From positions 1 through 55,869 of the forward strand of contig CANHJG010000015.1 of NCBI GenBank assembly GCA_947461205.1: DNA of 55,869 bases, given 5' to 3'. Positions within the stretch are counted from its first letter, which is position 1; each line of letters opens with the position of its first letter. Source of the stretch: Opitutia bacterium (GTDB taxonomy: Bacteria > Verrucomicrobiota > Verrucomicrobiia > Opitutales > Opitutaceae). Below, piece by piece: positions 7,812 through 16,207 of this stretch. Below the pieces are notes generated by a model. That model was given only the letters and a program-made list of their open reading frames with translations. It was not told the DNA's origin and ran no database searches. The translations under genes were made by a program, and so were the position numbers.

Positions 7812-10800
7812 AAAACGATCCCTTCAACCCGAACTGCACGATAGCGCCGTCGTAACGCGCCGACGTTAGCCGCGCGTAACTCGGCGTGTCTTCGCCATAG
7901 GTCTCGTTGACCGCCGGCCGCCGCAGAAGATTGCTGATCGTAAAATACACCGACGTTTGGCGGCGCACGCGATACTCGACGCTCATGTTTACGAGCTCGC
8001 GCGGTCGCGTGAAGACAAACGCCCCCGGCGCGATCGTCGACGTCGCCCCGCGGCGCACTCCTGTCCAGTTATAGTTCGCCGACATCGACAGCGTCTTGTA
8101 GGCAAACTGCACGCCGCCGTTAAAGCGCCGCGTCTGCGCATTGCCGAAATCGCCCGCGCGCACGCCCGTCGTGCGGTTGCGCGAGTAGTTCGCAAACACC
8201 GAGAGCCACGGCCGCAGACGTTGCCGTCCGGAGAGCTCGACACCCGTCTGGCGGACCTGCCCCGTCGTGTTTTCCGGATGCTGGAGCAGGTAGCCTTCGT
8301 ATTCGTCGGAGAGGCCCAATTCACCCAGCGTCTCCCGCGTCGCGATCGTGTTCACCGTCGCGATGAAATTTTTCACATCGCGGCGGTAGACGCTCGCGGA
8401 AAACAAGCCGCCCGCTTTGGTGTAGTATTCCAGCGCGACGTCGTGGTTGCGCCCGGTCCACGGCGTCAGCGTAGGATTGCTCGTGCTGATCGTGCCGAGT
8501 CCGGAGCCCGTGGCGTTTTCCACCGGCGACAACACCTCGGTCACACTCGTCGTCGGGATGATCTGCGCCAGCGTGGGCCGGCCGATCGTGTGCGCGTAGC
8601 CGAGCCGCAGCAGCAGATTTTCGCGCAACGAAACCGTCGCATTCACGCTCGGATAGGTATCGCCGTAGCTTGTATCGACGAGGTTCGCGAGCGGCAGGCG
8701 CGTGAGCTTCGCCACTTCGAGAGGATCGGTCGTGATCGGCACCGTCTGCACGCCCGCGAGTGCCGGATTGCCATCGATAAAATTGCCCGCCGCGTCGCGG
8801 CGGAACTGCAGCTGGAGATTTGTCAGCGTGCCGCGCGCAATCACCCGCGTCTGCTCGTAGCGGGCGCCGCCCGAAAGCCGCACCCGGTTTTTCCAGAACG
8901 AGGCATCGGCCATCAGATAACCGGCGTAGGTCGCATCCGATGATTCTTCGAGGCTCGTCGCCCACGCGATGTAGTCGCTGGCCGGGGAGGTCGTGTAGTA
9001 ACCGGGATTCGCCCGATAGAGGTCGTAACCGCGCTTCGTGCTCAGCCACTGCTGCGTTTTGAACATTCCCTGCGGCCCTTCGAGGTTGAAATCTGGATCG
9101 GTCAACGTGCCCGCCGGCAGCGCCGAGAAGGCGGGACCGGCATAGCTGCGCGTCGTCTGCGGCTGCGCACGGTCCTTCGCCACCTGCTTGAAGAGCCCGC
9201 CGCTCTTTAACGACCACGAGAAACTCTCCGGGCGGAACTTCCGCGTCGCGTCGAACTTCGCGGTGCTAAAATTATTTCTGATATCGCGCCCCGTCACGGT
9301 CGGTGTCGAGTAGGTGCCGAGGTTGACGAGCTGCGTCGTGTCGATCGGCGTGCCGGCCGCATTGGTCACGGTAATGTTTCCCGCCGGGCCGTCCTCCGGA
9401 ATGTCATCGAACCGCACCGTCACGCCCGTGAGTCCGATCCGGCTCTGGCCGAGCTGGCCGTAGGAATCGTGCTGGAAGTGCAGCCCCGTTTTGCTCTTGG
9501 CCGCTGTCGATTCGAGATCCCAGTGCGGTCCGCGGTGCCGATACGTCAATTGTCCCTGCCAAGTTTGCGTCGTCGAGTAGGCATTTTGCGTCACGAGCTG
9601 CGTCACCGAACCTTGTCCCGGACGCCCTTGCGTAAACGTCGGCCCGAAGTCGCCCGTCGTCGCGTTGCGCCCGGTCGCCGTCGGCGCGAGCAGCGTGCCC
9701 GTGTTGTAAGTCATTTGGTGGTTGCCGAAGTCGACCCAGTAGCGGTTGAAGTTCACCGCGACTGAGAGCGTGTCGTTCGCCGTGATCCGGAAATCGAATT
9801 TCGCGCCGAACGCGCTGCGCCGCGAAAACGTGTGCCCCGCGATCGCGTTGATCGACGTGAGATAGGGTGCCGTCGCCGCCGAGTTCGCAGTGCTGAATGT
9901 GCGCGCGAGCAGCCGCGCCGAGCTAAAGAGATCGTTGCGCGACGCATCGATGGAGAAGCCGAAGCGCTTGTTCACCGGATTCACGTAGCTGACCTCGAAA
10001 TCGGGGAACCACTTGTAGGATTTGCCGTCGCCGCCTTCCTTGCCGCCGGGCGTCTTTCGGAACGACAGAAAATCCGAGCCCATCAGGACAAACGTGCGAT
10101 AGCGAAACTCGGGTTTGCTCCGCTGAAACGCCGAGCGAGAGACCATATTGATACGTCCGCCAATGCTGTCTGCGCCGGTGTCGGGCGTCGGTCCTTTCGT
10201 CACCTCGATGCGATCGACATTGGACATCGTCAAACCGCGCAGCGCCGTCACGCGCGTCGATCCGCCCGCCTGCGGCACGCTCAGGCCCGCGCCGTCCAGC
10301 TCGAAGTTCGTGTATTCCGCCGGCATGCCGCGCAGGCCTACCGTGAGAGGCGCCGTGACCTCGCCTTCGACTTCCACGCCGGGGAGATATTGCAGAAAAT
10401 CGCCAAGGTTATCCTGCGCGAGCGTGCCAAACGCATCCGTCGCGATCACGTCTTTGATGTTCCGCGCGATGCGCTTTTCGTTGATCGCCATTTCCGCCGC
10501 GCTCATCTCGCGCGACGTGCTCACACGGAACGCCTCCAGCTTCACCGGCTCGCCCGCCTCGAACGCTTTTTGTCCGTAGGTCCGCAACGTCACCTCGACC
10601 GGGCCACTCCCGGTGATTGCCACCGTCTCGGTCGTCATGCCGGTGTAGCTCACCCGCAAGCTTCGGCTGCCGGCGGGCAAATTCGGGATAAGAAAAACGC
10701 CCTCTTCGTCGGTGAGCGTCTCGATCACCGTGCCCTCGACGGTCACCCGCGCGTTGCGCAGGTAGGTGCCGCTCTCCGCGTTTTTCACCCGCCCGCTCAC

Positions 10801-10935
10801 CGCGGTCGTTGCGCTCGCCGACGCCTCCGCCGCACAGAGCGGCACTGTCGTTAACGCCACGACACTTGCGCCGAGCAAGCCCGCGCCGAGCCATCGCAAT
10901 ACCTTGATTTTCGACCAACGGGAGGAGGGATTCAT
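7810..10935 (-). CDS. TonB-dependent receptor with carboxypeptidase-regulatory-like domain
   Basis: This is a 1041-aa outer-membrane active-transport receptor. From ATG 10935 there is a signal peptide (VLRWLGAGLLGASVVAL, cleavage near CAAEA). Next comes a carboxypeptidase-regulatory-like Ig domain at about 38-115 (VSGRVKNAESGTYL), a linker, and a plug domain from about 145 to 280 including RGMPAEY and VDRIEVTKGPTPD. The barrel ends in FGLKGSF with a terminal Phe. The frame extends 27 codons further upstream, but the signal peptide sets this start. It is paralogous to the receptor at 16208: both share an EMxxxxxAINExR segment after the Ig domain and PVNKRFGF in the early barrel. It is divergent from the sulfatase at 11320, with which it probably shares regulation. 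Confidence 0.93.
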   Translation of the reverse strand: MNPSSRWSKIKVLRWLGAGLLGASVVALTTVPLCAAEASASATTAVSGRVKNAESGTYLRNARVTVEGTVIETLTDEEGVFLIPNLPAGSRSLRVSYTGMTTETVAITGSGPVEVTLRTYGQKAFEAGEPVKLEAFRVSTSREMSAAEMAINEKRIARNIKDVIATDAFGTLAQDNLGDFLQYLPGVEVEGEVTAPLTVGLRGMPAEYTNFELDGAGLSVPQAGGSTRVTALRGLTMSNVDRIEVTKGPTPDTGADSIGGRINMVSRSAFQRSKPEFRYRTFVLMGSDFLSFRKTPGGKEGGDGKSYKWFPDFEVSYVNPVNKRFGFSIDASRNDLFSSARLLARTFSTANSAATAPYLTSINAIAGHTFSRRSAFGAKFDFRITANDTLSVAVNFNRYWVDFGNHQMTYNTGTLLAPTATGRNATTGDFGPTFTQGRPGQGSVTQLVTQNAYSTTQTWQGQLTYRHRGPHWDLESTAAKSKTGLHFQHDSYGQLGQSRIGLTGVTVRFDDIPEDGPAGNITVTNAAGTPIDTTQLVNLGTYSTPTVTGRDIRNNFSTAKFDATRKFRPESFSWSLKSGGLFKQVAKDRAQPQTTRSYAGPAFSALPAGTLTDPDFNLEGPQGMFKTQQWLSTKRGYDLYRANPGYYTTSPASDYIAWATSLEESSDATYAGYLMADASFWKNRVRLSGGARYEQTRVIARGTLTNLQLQFRRDAAGNFIDGNPALAGVQTVPITTDPLEVAKLTRLPLANLVDTSYGDTYPSVNATVSLRENLLLRLGYAHTIGRPTLAQIIPTTSVTEVLSPVENATGSGLGTISTSNPTLTPWTGRNHDVALEYYTKAGGLFSASVYRRDVKNFIATVNTIATRETLGELGLSDEYEGYLLQHPENTTGQVRQTGVELSGRQRLRPWLSVFANYSRNRTTGVRAGDFGNAQTRRFNGGVQFAYKTLSMSANYNWTGVRRGATSTIAPGAFVFTRPRELVNMSVEYRVRRQTSVYFTISNLLRRPAVNETYGEDTPSYARLTSARYDGAIVQFGLKGSF

Positions 10936-11015
10936 CGCGTCTAATCGAACGTCCCTGCCATCGCGCCGCGACTCCGAAATGCGCTGTGCGGCAGCCCGAT
11001 TACCTCGCCGGAGCA

Positions 11016-11034
11016 CGGCAGTGACGCACTGCCG
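11016..11034. promoter_or_regulatory. Palindrome, candidate operator
   Basis: CGGCAGT and ACTGCCG form a perfect 7-bp inverted repeat with a 5-bp spacer, 81 bp upstream of the receptor start at 10935. Its size suits a dimeric regulator. No regulator gene is present in the window, so the role is inferred. Confidence 0.35.
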
Positions 11035-11175
11035 ACCATTCTCTCGTATTCTTCGCCACCGCCGCTATCTCAGCGGTGCCACCCCACTCACGACCATGCC
11101 CCCCTCTCCGCCCTGCGGTCGTTTGCGCCTGCCTGCTGCCACCCGTGCTGTTCGCCCACGCCATTACGCCGGCTT

Positions 11176-11187
11176 CCCCCCCCCCCC
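11176..11187. repeat. Homopolymer run of 12 C
   Basis: This uninterrupted run of twelve C lies in the divergent gap, just after a signal-peptide-like short frame. A one-base loss would join that frame to the downstream sulfatase frame. It may equally be simple slippage or an assembly uncertainty. Confidence 0.8.
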
Positions 11188-11319
11188 GTCACAAACCGCT
11201 GCTCCAAATGCCTTACGGAATCCCACATGTTATGTGCGTCGACTTTTGCACTGCACGCTTGTCGGCGAGAGTTGGAACCGGCTGATTGGTCTGGCTCAGT
11301 TTTACCCGATTGTTTTCCC

Positions 11320-12888
11320 ATGTCGCTTCGATCTGTGTTTGACCCGGTTTCTTCGTTCTTCGGCGCTGCTGTTTTGGCGGTCGTGCTTTTGGCTGCTGGC
11401 GCGGTGGCGCGCGGAGCCGATGCGCTCACGCTCGAGCGAGTGGCGGGCGCGAAGGCGCGCAATGTCGTCTTCATCCTCGTCGATGATCACCGCTATGACG
11501 CGATGGGTTTTATGGGGCATCCGTTTCTCAAGACGCCGCATCTCGATTCGATCGCGTCGAATGGCATGCATGTGAAAAACGCGTTGGTGACGACGGCGCT
11601 GTGTTCGCCCAGCCGGGCCTCGATTCTCACGGGGCTCTACACGCATAAGCACGGCGTGATCGACAACAACCGCGCGATTCCGCCGGGCACGCAATTTTTT
11701 CCCGAGTATTTGCAGCGGGCAGGCTACCAGACGGCGTTCATCGGCAAATGGCACATGGGCGGCGAGTCGGATGCGCCGCGGCCCGGGTTCAACCGCTGGG
11801 TGAGCTTCAAGGGACAGGGCAACTACGAGCCAACGCCGGCCGGGCTTAACGTGGACGGTCAAAAAGTGCCGCACAAAGGCTACCTCACGGACGAACTCAC
11901 GGACTACGCGATCGACTGGATGAAACAGCAGAAAGGAAAACCGTTTTTCCTCTATCTCTCCCACAAGGCCGTGCATGCGAATTTCACGCCGGCGCCCCGC
12001 CACGCCGGGCTCTATAAAGATGCCAAGTGGACGCCGCCGGCCTCGATGGCGAACACGCCGGAAAACAACGAGGGAAAACCACGTTGGGTGCGCGACCAGC
12101 GCAACAGCTGGCACGGGGTCGACTTTCCTTATCACAGCGCCCTCGACCTCGAGAAATTCTACAAAGACTACTGCGAGACGTTGCTCGCAGTGGATGATAG
12201 TGTGGGACGGGTCCTCGCGCAGTTGAAAGAACTCGGCGTCTACGAGGACACCCTGGTGATTTACATGGGCGACAACGGATTCATGTTCGGCGAGCACGGA
12301 CTAATCGACAAACGGGTGTCGTATGAAGAATCGATGCGCGTGCCGATGGTGGTGCAGTGTCCGAATCTCATCCGCGGCGGTGGGGCGCTATCGCAGGTGG
12401 TGGCAAACATCGACGTGGCGCCGACCGTGCTCGAGGCGGCGGGACTCGTGCCGCCGGCGCACATGGACGGGCGCAGTTTCCTGCCGCTGGCGCAGGGGAA
12501 GAACGTGCCGTGGCGGGACTACTTTCTCTACGTCTACTACTGGGAGAAGAATTTCCCGCAGACGCCGACCCAGTTTGCCCTCCGCAGCGACCGCTACAAA
12601 TACATCACGTATTACGGGCTCTGGGACACAGACGAACTCTACGATTTGCAGGCCGATCCGCGGGAAGCGAAGAACCTGATCCAGAGTCCGGCGCACCGCG
12701 CGGTAGCGCGCGAGATGGAGAAGAAGCTCTACGAGATGATGGCGGAGAAAGGCGGGATGTCCCTGCCGCTCAATCCACCGGCAGGCGGCAGCGCCAATAA
12801 ACGCCTCGCCCCGCGGGCGGGGGCGAAGTCCGCTGACTTTCCTCCGGAGATGGTCGTGCCCGCGCCGTTGAGCCAGCGTGCGCAGTAG
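11320..12888 (+). CDS. Secreted sulfatase (CSPSR type)
   Basis: This is a 522-aa type I sulfatase from ATG 11320. The signal peptide has the core AAVLAVVLLAAGAVA with cleavage near ARGAD. The active site shows VFILVDDHRYD (metal Asp pair 55-56), C95-S-P-S-R as the formylglycine site, FIGKWHMGG as the second signature and MGDNGFMFGEHG as the late metal-binding motif. The DDHRYDAMG start and the GEHGLIDKR segment resemble the iduronate-2-sulfatase / choline-sulfatase-like side of the superfamily rather than arylsulfatase A. The C-terminus has the usual DELYDLQADP motif and then a basic, Pro-rich tail after about residue 485. The frame is open upstream to about 11188, but the signal peptide favours this start. 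A sulfatase remnant on the other strand lies just downstream. Confidence 0.93.
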   Translation: MSLRSVFDPVSSFFGAAVLAVVLLAAGAVARGADALTLERVAGAKARNVVFILVDDHRYDAMGFMGHPFLKTPHLDSIASNGMHVKNALVTTALCSPSRASILTGLYTHKHGVIDNNRAIPPGTQFFPEYLQRAGYQTAFIGKWHMGGESDAPRPGFNRWVSFKGQGNYEPTPAGLNVDGQKVPHKGYLTDELTDYAIDWMKQQKGKPFFLYLSHKAVHANFTPAPRHAGLYKDAKWTPPASMANTPENNEGKPRWVRDQRNSWHGVDFPYHSALDLEKFYKDYCETLLAVDDSVGRVLAQLKELGVYEDTLVIYMGDNGFMFGEHGLIDKRVSYEESMRVPMVVQCPNLIRGGGALSQVVANIDVAPTVLEAAGLVPPAHMDGRSFLPLAQGKNVPWRDYFLYVYYWEKNFPQTPTQFALRSDRYKYITYYGLWDTDELYDLQADPREAKNLIQSPAHRAVAREMEKKLYEMMAEKGGMSLPLNPPAGGSANKRLAPRAGAKSADFPPEMVVPAPLSQRAQ

Positions 12889-13026
12889 CGCGGGGGCGTT
12901 GAGCCCACAGTTCCCTCTCTCGAAGGCGGCGGCCAAGCGTGCGGCGATGCCGGGTTGGGCGGCTAAGTGGTCTTTCGATTCGCCGAGATCCGCGGCGAGG
13001 TCGTAGAGTTACGCGGCGTGCCAGCA
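12889..13026 (-). pseudogene. Remnant of a sulfatase C-terminus
   Basis: On the minus strand one frame reads LYDLAADLGESKDHLAAQPG then IAARLAAAFERGN, the standard sulfatase tail (ELYDLAADPGExxNLAAxxPxxxxxLxAxxxxW). The codon before LYDL is TAA (complement at 13009-13011), one base from the GAA (Glu) expected there. Upstream, only WHAA is plausible before the neighbouring receptor gene ends at 13083. Most of the sulfatase has been lost, so this is a relic. Confidence 0.65.
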
Positions 13027-13082
13027 GTGCGAGACACGGGCCCGAGGTTCCAGCCGGTGTGCGACGGGGGGGGAAGCTTGCG

Positions 13083-15935
13083 TCACCATTGCACGGTGAC
13101 GGTCGTGACATATTGGCGAGGCTCGGTTTTGCGCGGCCACGTGTAGCTGTTGCCCTGATCGGAGTTGAGGCCGAGGACGTTGTTCACGTTGAGTTGGGCG
13201 GTGACGTTGCGGTTAAAGAATTTCCGGCGGTAGCTCACGAACGGGTTCACGAGTATGGTGCTACTGGTTTTCGTCGCGGGGAGCACGACCACGCCGCCAG
13301 AGGAGAGGGCGGCGCGCGGTTTGCCCATGGCGTAGCGGGCGGAGGTGCCGATCGCGAGGCCCTTGAGTTTGCCCTGCGTGAAACTGTAGCGCGTGGTAAT
13401 GTTCGCGGTCTCGCGGCGCACGGCGCGCACGGCGCCCTCGGTGTCGTCGATGAGCTGCTGGGTGACGACGGTGGCGTCTTCGGGGTCGAGGCCCTGGGCT
13501 TTGGCCGCGGCTTGCGCGGCGGCGAGGTAGGGACGAACCAGAGGGAAGAAGCGGCCAAACGTGACGCGGTTCATCGAGTAGGTGGCGCGCACGGTCCACT
13601 GGCGCGTCAGGTTGATCTGCGACTCGAACTCCCAGCCTTCGGTGGACTGGTCCCGGTAATCGCCGGTGCCGAGTAGCTGGTTGTTGGCCGGGAGGAGGGC
13701 GTTGAGTTCGGTCTGCGCGCCGGCGCTGAGGCCAAGGGCGTTGTTTTCAGCCGTGGTCTGAAAGCGCGTTATCGTGGCGTTGATGCGGTCCTGGAGGAAA
13801 TTGAAGCGGAGGCTCCACTCGTGGCCTTCGCCGGTGCGCGGGAGACGCGGGCGGCCGGAGAGTTCGAAGCTCACGCTGTCGGTGAAGAGCGAAGACTCAA
13901 AGTAGCCGCCGCCGAGGGCGAGCCAGGGGAGCACGCGAAAGACGCCGCCGTAAGTTTGGTTGGTGGCGTAGGTGCGGTTGAAGGGTTCGTAGGGGACGTT
14001 GTAGCCGGTGGCGTCGAGGATGGGACGGTTTTGCAGATCGACGAGTTGGGTGCCGCCGATGACGGGGACGGTGAGCGGGGCGCGGTTGCGGTTTTGCCGG
14101 AAGTAGTCGCGGCTGATGCCGGCGCTGGTGTGGAGGCGGCCGCTAAAGAAAGAGCCGAGGGTGGTGAGGTTGCCGGAACCGAGGGTCTGGTCGAAGCGCG
14201 TCTGCGCGGTGCCGCTGCGGTAGAACGTGGTGACGCCTGGTTCGACGCGTAGGCGGAGAGCGTCGTCGCTGTTGCCATCGGCGAGGTAGTGGACGGGGTG
14301 GACGAGATTGTTGGCGTAGGAGGAGGCAGCGCCGGTGAGTCCGCGGCGGGCGATTTCCTTTTGGTCCATCGCGAAGGAATAGGTGTCGAGGTAGTTTTGC
14401 TCGTGGCGGTAGTTGGCGCCAAGGACGGCGCGAAACGTAGACTGCCAGAACGGGAGCTTGGTGTCGTAGACGGCGGAGGTGCGCCAGCCGGTGGCCTTGT
14501 TGCCATCGGCGGTGAAGGTCGGCGCGTAGACAAGGAAGAGTTCTTCGAAACGGGGATTGGGGATCGTGGCGTTGGGGATCGTGGGGTGCGGGAGCACGCG
14601 GTTGACATCGATGAAGACGGCGCGGGCGTTCATGCCGAGGGCGCCGGCGGAGGAATATGTTTGGAGACGCGTGGTGGCGTCGACCTGGCCATTGTGCGCG
14701 AAGAGAAGGCGGAGGTGATCGCCGAGCTGATGGGAGAGCTCGATGTTATAGGCGTGAAAATCGGTGTCGTGGCGGTTGTCGGGCCCGCCCCAGTCTTCAC
14801 CATCGGGATACACGCTGTAGGGAATCGTCGTGAGCGGATAGCGGATCGGATTTTGAGGATCGGTGCCGGTGGCGACCGTGGCGCCGGTCTGGAGAGTGGA
14901 GCTGCGATACGTCGTGGTGGCGGTGGACTGCATGTCGTAGAGCGTGCCGCCAAGGTCGAAATAGACGCGGGCATTGCCGGGCGCGGCGATGCGGCGCATT
15001 CCGACGCCGTTGACCTGCACGCCGGGGTTGACCGGATCGGCATCGGCGGCGTTGGTGCCGGTGCCGCGGACGTAGGCCTTGACGGCATCGTTGAGGTGGA
15101 GGGTGCTCTGGTTGTTGCGGGTGTGGCCGCCCTCGTAATTAAGATCAAGGCGGGTGCGGCGATCCTTGAACGGCTCCCAGCGGAGGGCGCCGGCAAAGCC
15201 GCGGAAATCGCGACTGCCGCGCTGGCGGAACTGCTCGACCTCGGAGTTGAGGGCGTTGAAGCGGACGCCGAGGCGGGCGGCGAGGGGCTGGTTGACGTCG
15301 AAGCTGTAGCGCTGCGTGCCGAAGTTGTCGTAGCGCACGGTGGCGCTGGCGGAGCGACGGAAGGTGGCGCGCTTAGTGGAGACGTTAATGATGCCGGTGG
15401 GATCGACGTCGCCGTAGGCGAGGCCACCAGGGCCGCGGGCAAACTCAATGCGCTCGGTGTTGTAGGTGTCGGCGGGCAGAAACCACGGGAAGCCGTCGCG
15501 GAGCTGACGGATCGAGGGAATGCCGCGGAAACTGATTTGGTTGCCGGAGCGCGAGCCGACGGGTGCGCCGACGGTGCCGGTGTCGTTGAAGATATTTTCC
15601 GCGCCGGCGGCGAACTCGACGGCGCCGAAGAAATCATTGAGCGCGAGATCGCTCATGAGATCGGCGGTGAAGACGGAGATGGAGTTGGGAAGATTGGCGA
15701 GTTTCTCGTTGGTGCGGGTGCCGGCGAGGGCTGAGGAGGCGGCGTAGCCCTTGTCGTCGTCGGAGTTGACCTCGAAGGGCGACAGGATGACGACCTCTTC
15801 CTTCGCGACGGAAGCGGTGGACGTGGCCGGCCCGGCGGACGGCGAAGTCGTTTGCGCGGTGAGTGCTGGCGCTAGCGCAACCGCGAATGTAATGAGGCAC
15901 CCTAGGCGGGCGCAGGTAAGGGCAGAGGAAGCCAT
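13083..15935 (-). CDS. TonB-dependent receptor (SPFEV type)
   Basis: This is a 950-aa outer-membrane receptor. The signal peptide core is CLITFAVALAPALTAQ. The mature N-terminus has VVILSPFEVNSDDDKGY, a short motif found before the plug in many Verrucomicrobial receptors and perhaps the TonB-interaction segment. The plug at about 65-190 includes ANLPNSISVFTADLMSDL, ISFRGIPSIRQL and ERIEFARGPGGLAYGDVDPT. The barrel ends YVTTVTVQW with a terminal aromatic residue. Unlike the receptors at 7810 and 16208 it has no carboxypeptidase-regulatory-like domain, so it belongs to another subfamily and probably takes a different ligand. It is divergent from the receptor at 16208. Confidence 0.93.
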   Translation of the reverse strand: MASSALTCARLGCLITFAVALAPALTAQTTSPSAGPATSTASVAKEEVVILSPFEVNSDDDKGYAASSALAGTRTNEKLANLPNSISVFTADLMSDLALNDFFGAVEFAAGAENIFNDTGTVGAPVGSRSGNQISFRGIPSIRQLRDGFPWFLPADTYNTERIEFARGPGGLAYGDVDPTGIINVSTKRATFRRSASATVRYDNFGTQRYSFDVNQPLAARLGVRFNALNSEVEQFRQRGSRDFRGFAGALRWEPFKDRRTRLDLNYEGGHTRNNQSTLHLNDAVKAYVRGTGTNAADADPVNPGVQVNGVGMRRIAAPGNARVYFDLGGTLYDMQSTATTTYRSSTLQTGATVATGTDPQNPIRYPLTTIPYSVYPDGEDWGGPDNRHDTDFHAYNIELSHQLGDHLRLLFAHNGQVDATTRLQTYSSAGALGMNARAVFIDVNRVLPHPTIPNATIPNPRFEELFLVYAPTFTADGNKATGWRTSAVYDTKLPFWQSTFRAVLGANYRHEQNYLDTYSFAMDQKEIARRGLTGAASSYANNLVHPVHYLADGNSDDALRLRVEPGVTTFYRSGTAQTRFDQTLGSGNLTTLGSFFSGRLHTSAGISRDYFRQNRNRAPLTVPVIGGTQLVDLQNRPILDATGYNVPYEPFNRTYATNQTYGGVFRVLPWLALGGGYFESSLFTDSVSFELSGRPRLPRTGEGHEWSLRFNFLQDRINATITRFQTTAENNALGLSAGAQTELNALLPANNQLLGTGDYRDQSTEGWEFESQINLTRQWTVRATYSMNRVTFGRFFPLVRPYLAAAQAAAKAQGLDPEDATVVTQQLIDDTEGAVRAVRRETANITTRYSFTQGKLKGLAIGTSARYAMGKPRAALSSGGVVVLPATKTSSTILVNPFVSYRRKFFNRNVTAQLNVNNVLGLNSDQGNSYTWPRKTEPRQYVTTVTVQW

Positions 15936-16031
15936 GGGAATTTGGGTGGGGGGGCCGCGCCGTCGGAGAGATGTAAGCGGGCGCAGGAGGACTCAGGTCA
16001 AACAAGGCGGACGGAGCAAGTCCACCTGTGC

Positions 16032-16065
16032 GCAATCGCCCCCTGTAAACGCAGGGTGCGATTGC
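16032..16065. promoter_or_regulatory. Imperfect 14-bp inverted repeat in a divergent promoter region
   Basis: GCAATCGCCCCCTG (16032-16045) pairs with CAGGGTGCGATTGC (16052-16065) at 13 of 14 positions, with loop TAAACG. It lies in the 272-bp gap between two divergent receptor genes, 143 bp before the plus-strand start. It could be an operator or a short terminator (TCTCGTTTT follows). Nothing else was seen in the gap. Confidence 0.5.
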
Positions 16066-16207
16066 TCTCGTTTTCCACATAAAACTATCGAACAACAAAT
16101 CTCGTCCCCTGCTCTTCGTCATTCGGCCGGCTACCCCAGTCGAGTGTGCTCAACCCCGGCGCGTTTCCCCACCTCCAGCACTGTCCAAGTTCGTCCGTTC
16201 CCACTTC

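Larger units (their letters stand above)
10936..11319. promoter_or_regulatory. Divergent intergenic region between receptor and sulfatase
   Basis: This 384-bp gap separates two divergent genes and should hold both promoters. It contains a perfect palindrome at 11016-11034 and a 12-C run at 11176-11187. A short frame from 11076 has a signal-peptide-like start (hydrophobic core VVCACLLPPVLFAHA) and stops at 11285. I see no complete gene and no clear -35/-10 pair. Confidence 0.4.

Noticed and set aside
11076-11285. A 69-codon secretory-looking gene before the sulfatase
   Set aside because: It ends soon after a 12-C run with no domain; only the hydrophobic core is suggestive, so I record it as a gap feature and not a gene.
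14289-15734. A 481-codon frame on the plus strand opposite the receptor at 13083
   Set aside because: Low-complexity Gly/Val/Ala composition with no motif; a mirror of the receptor frame.
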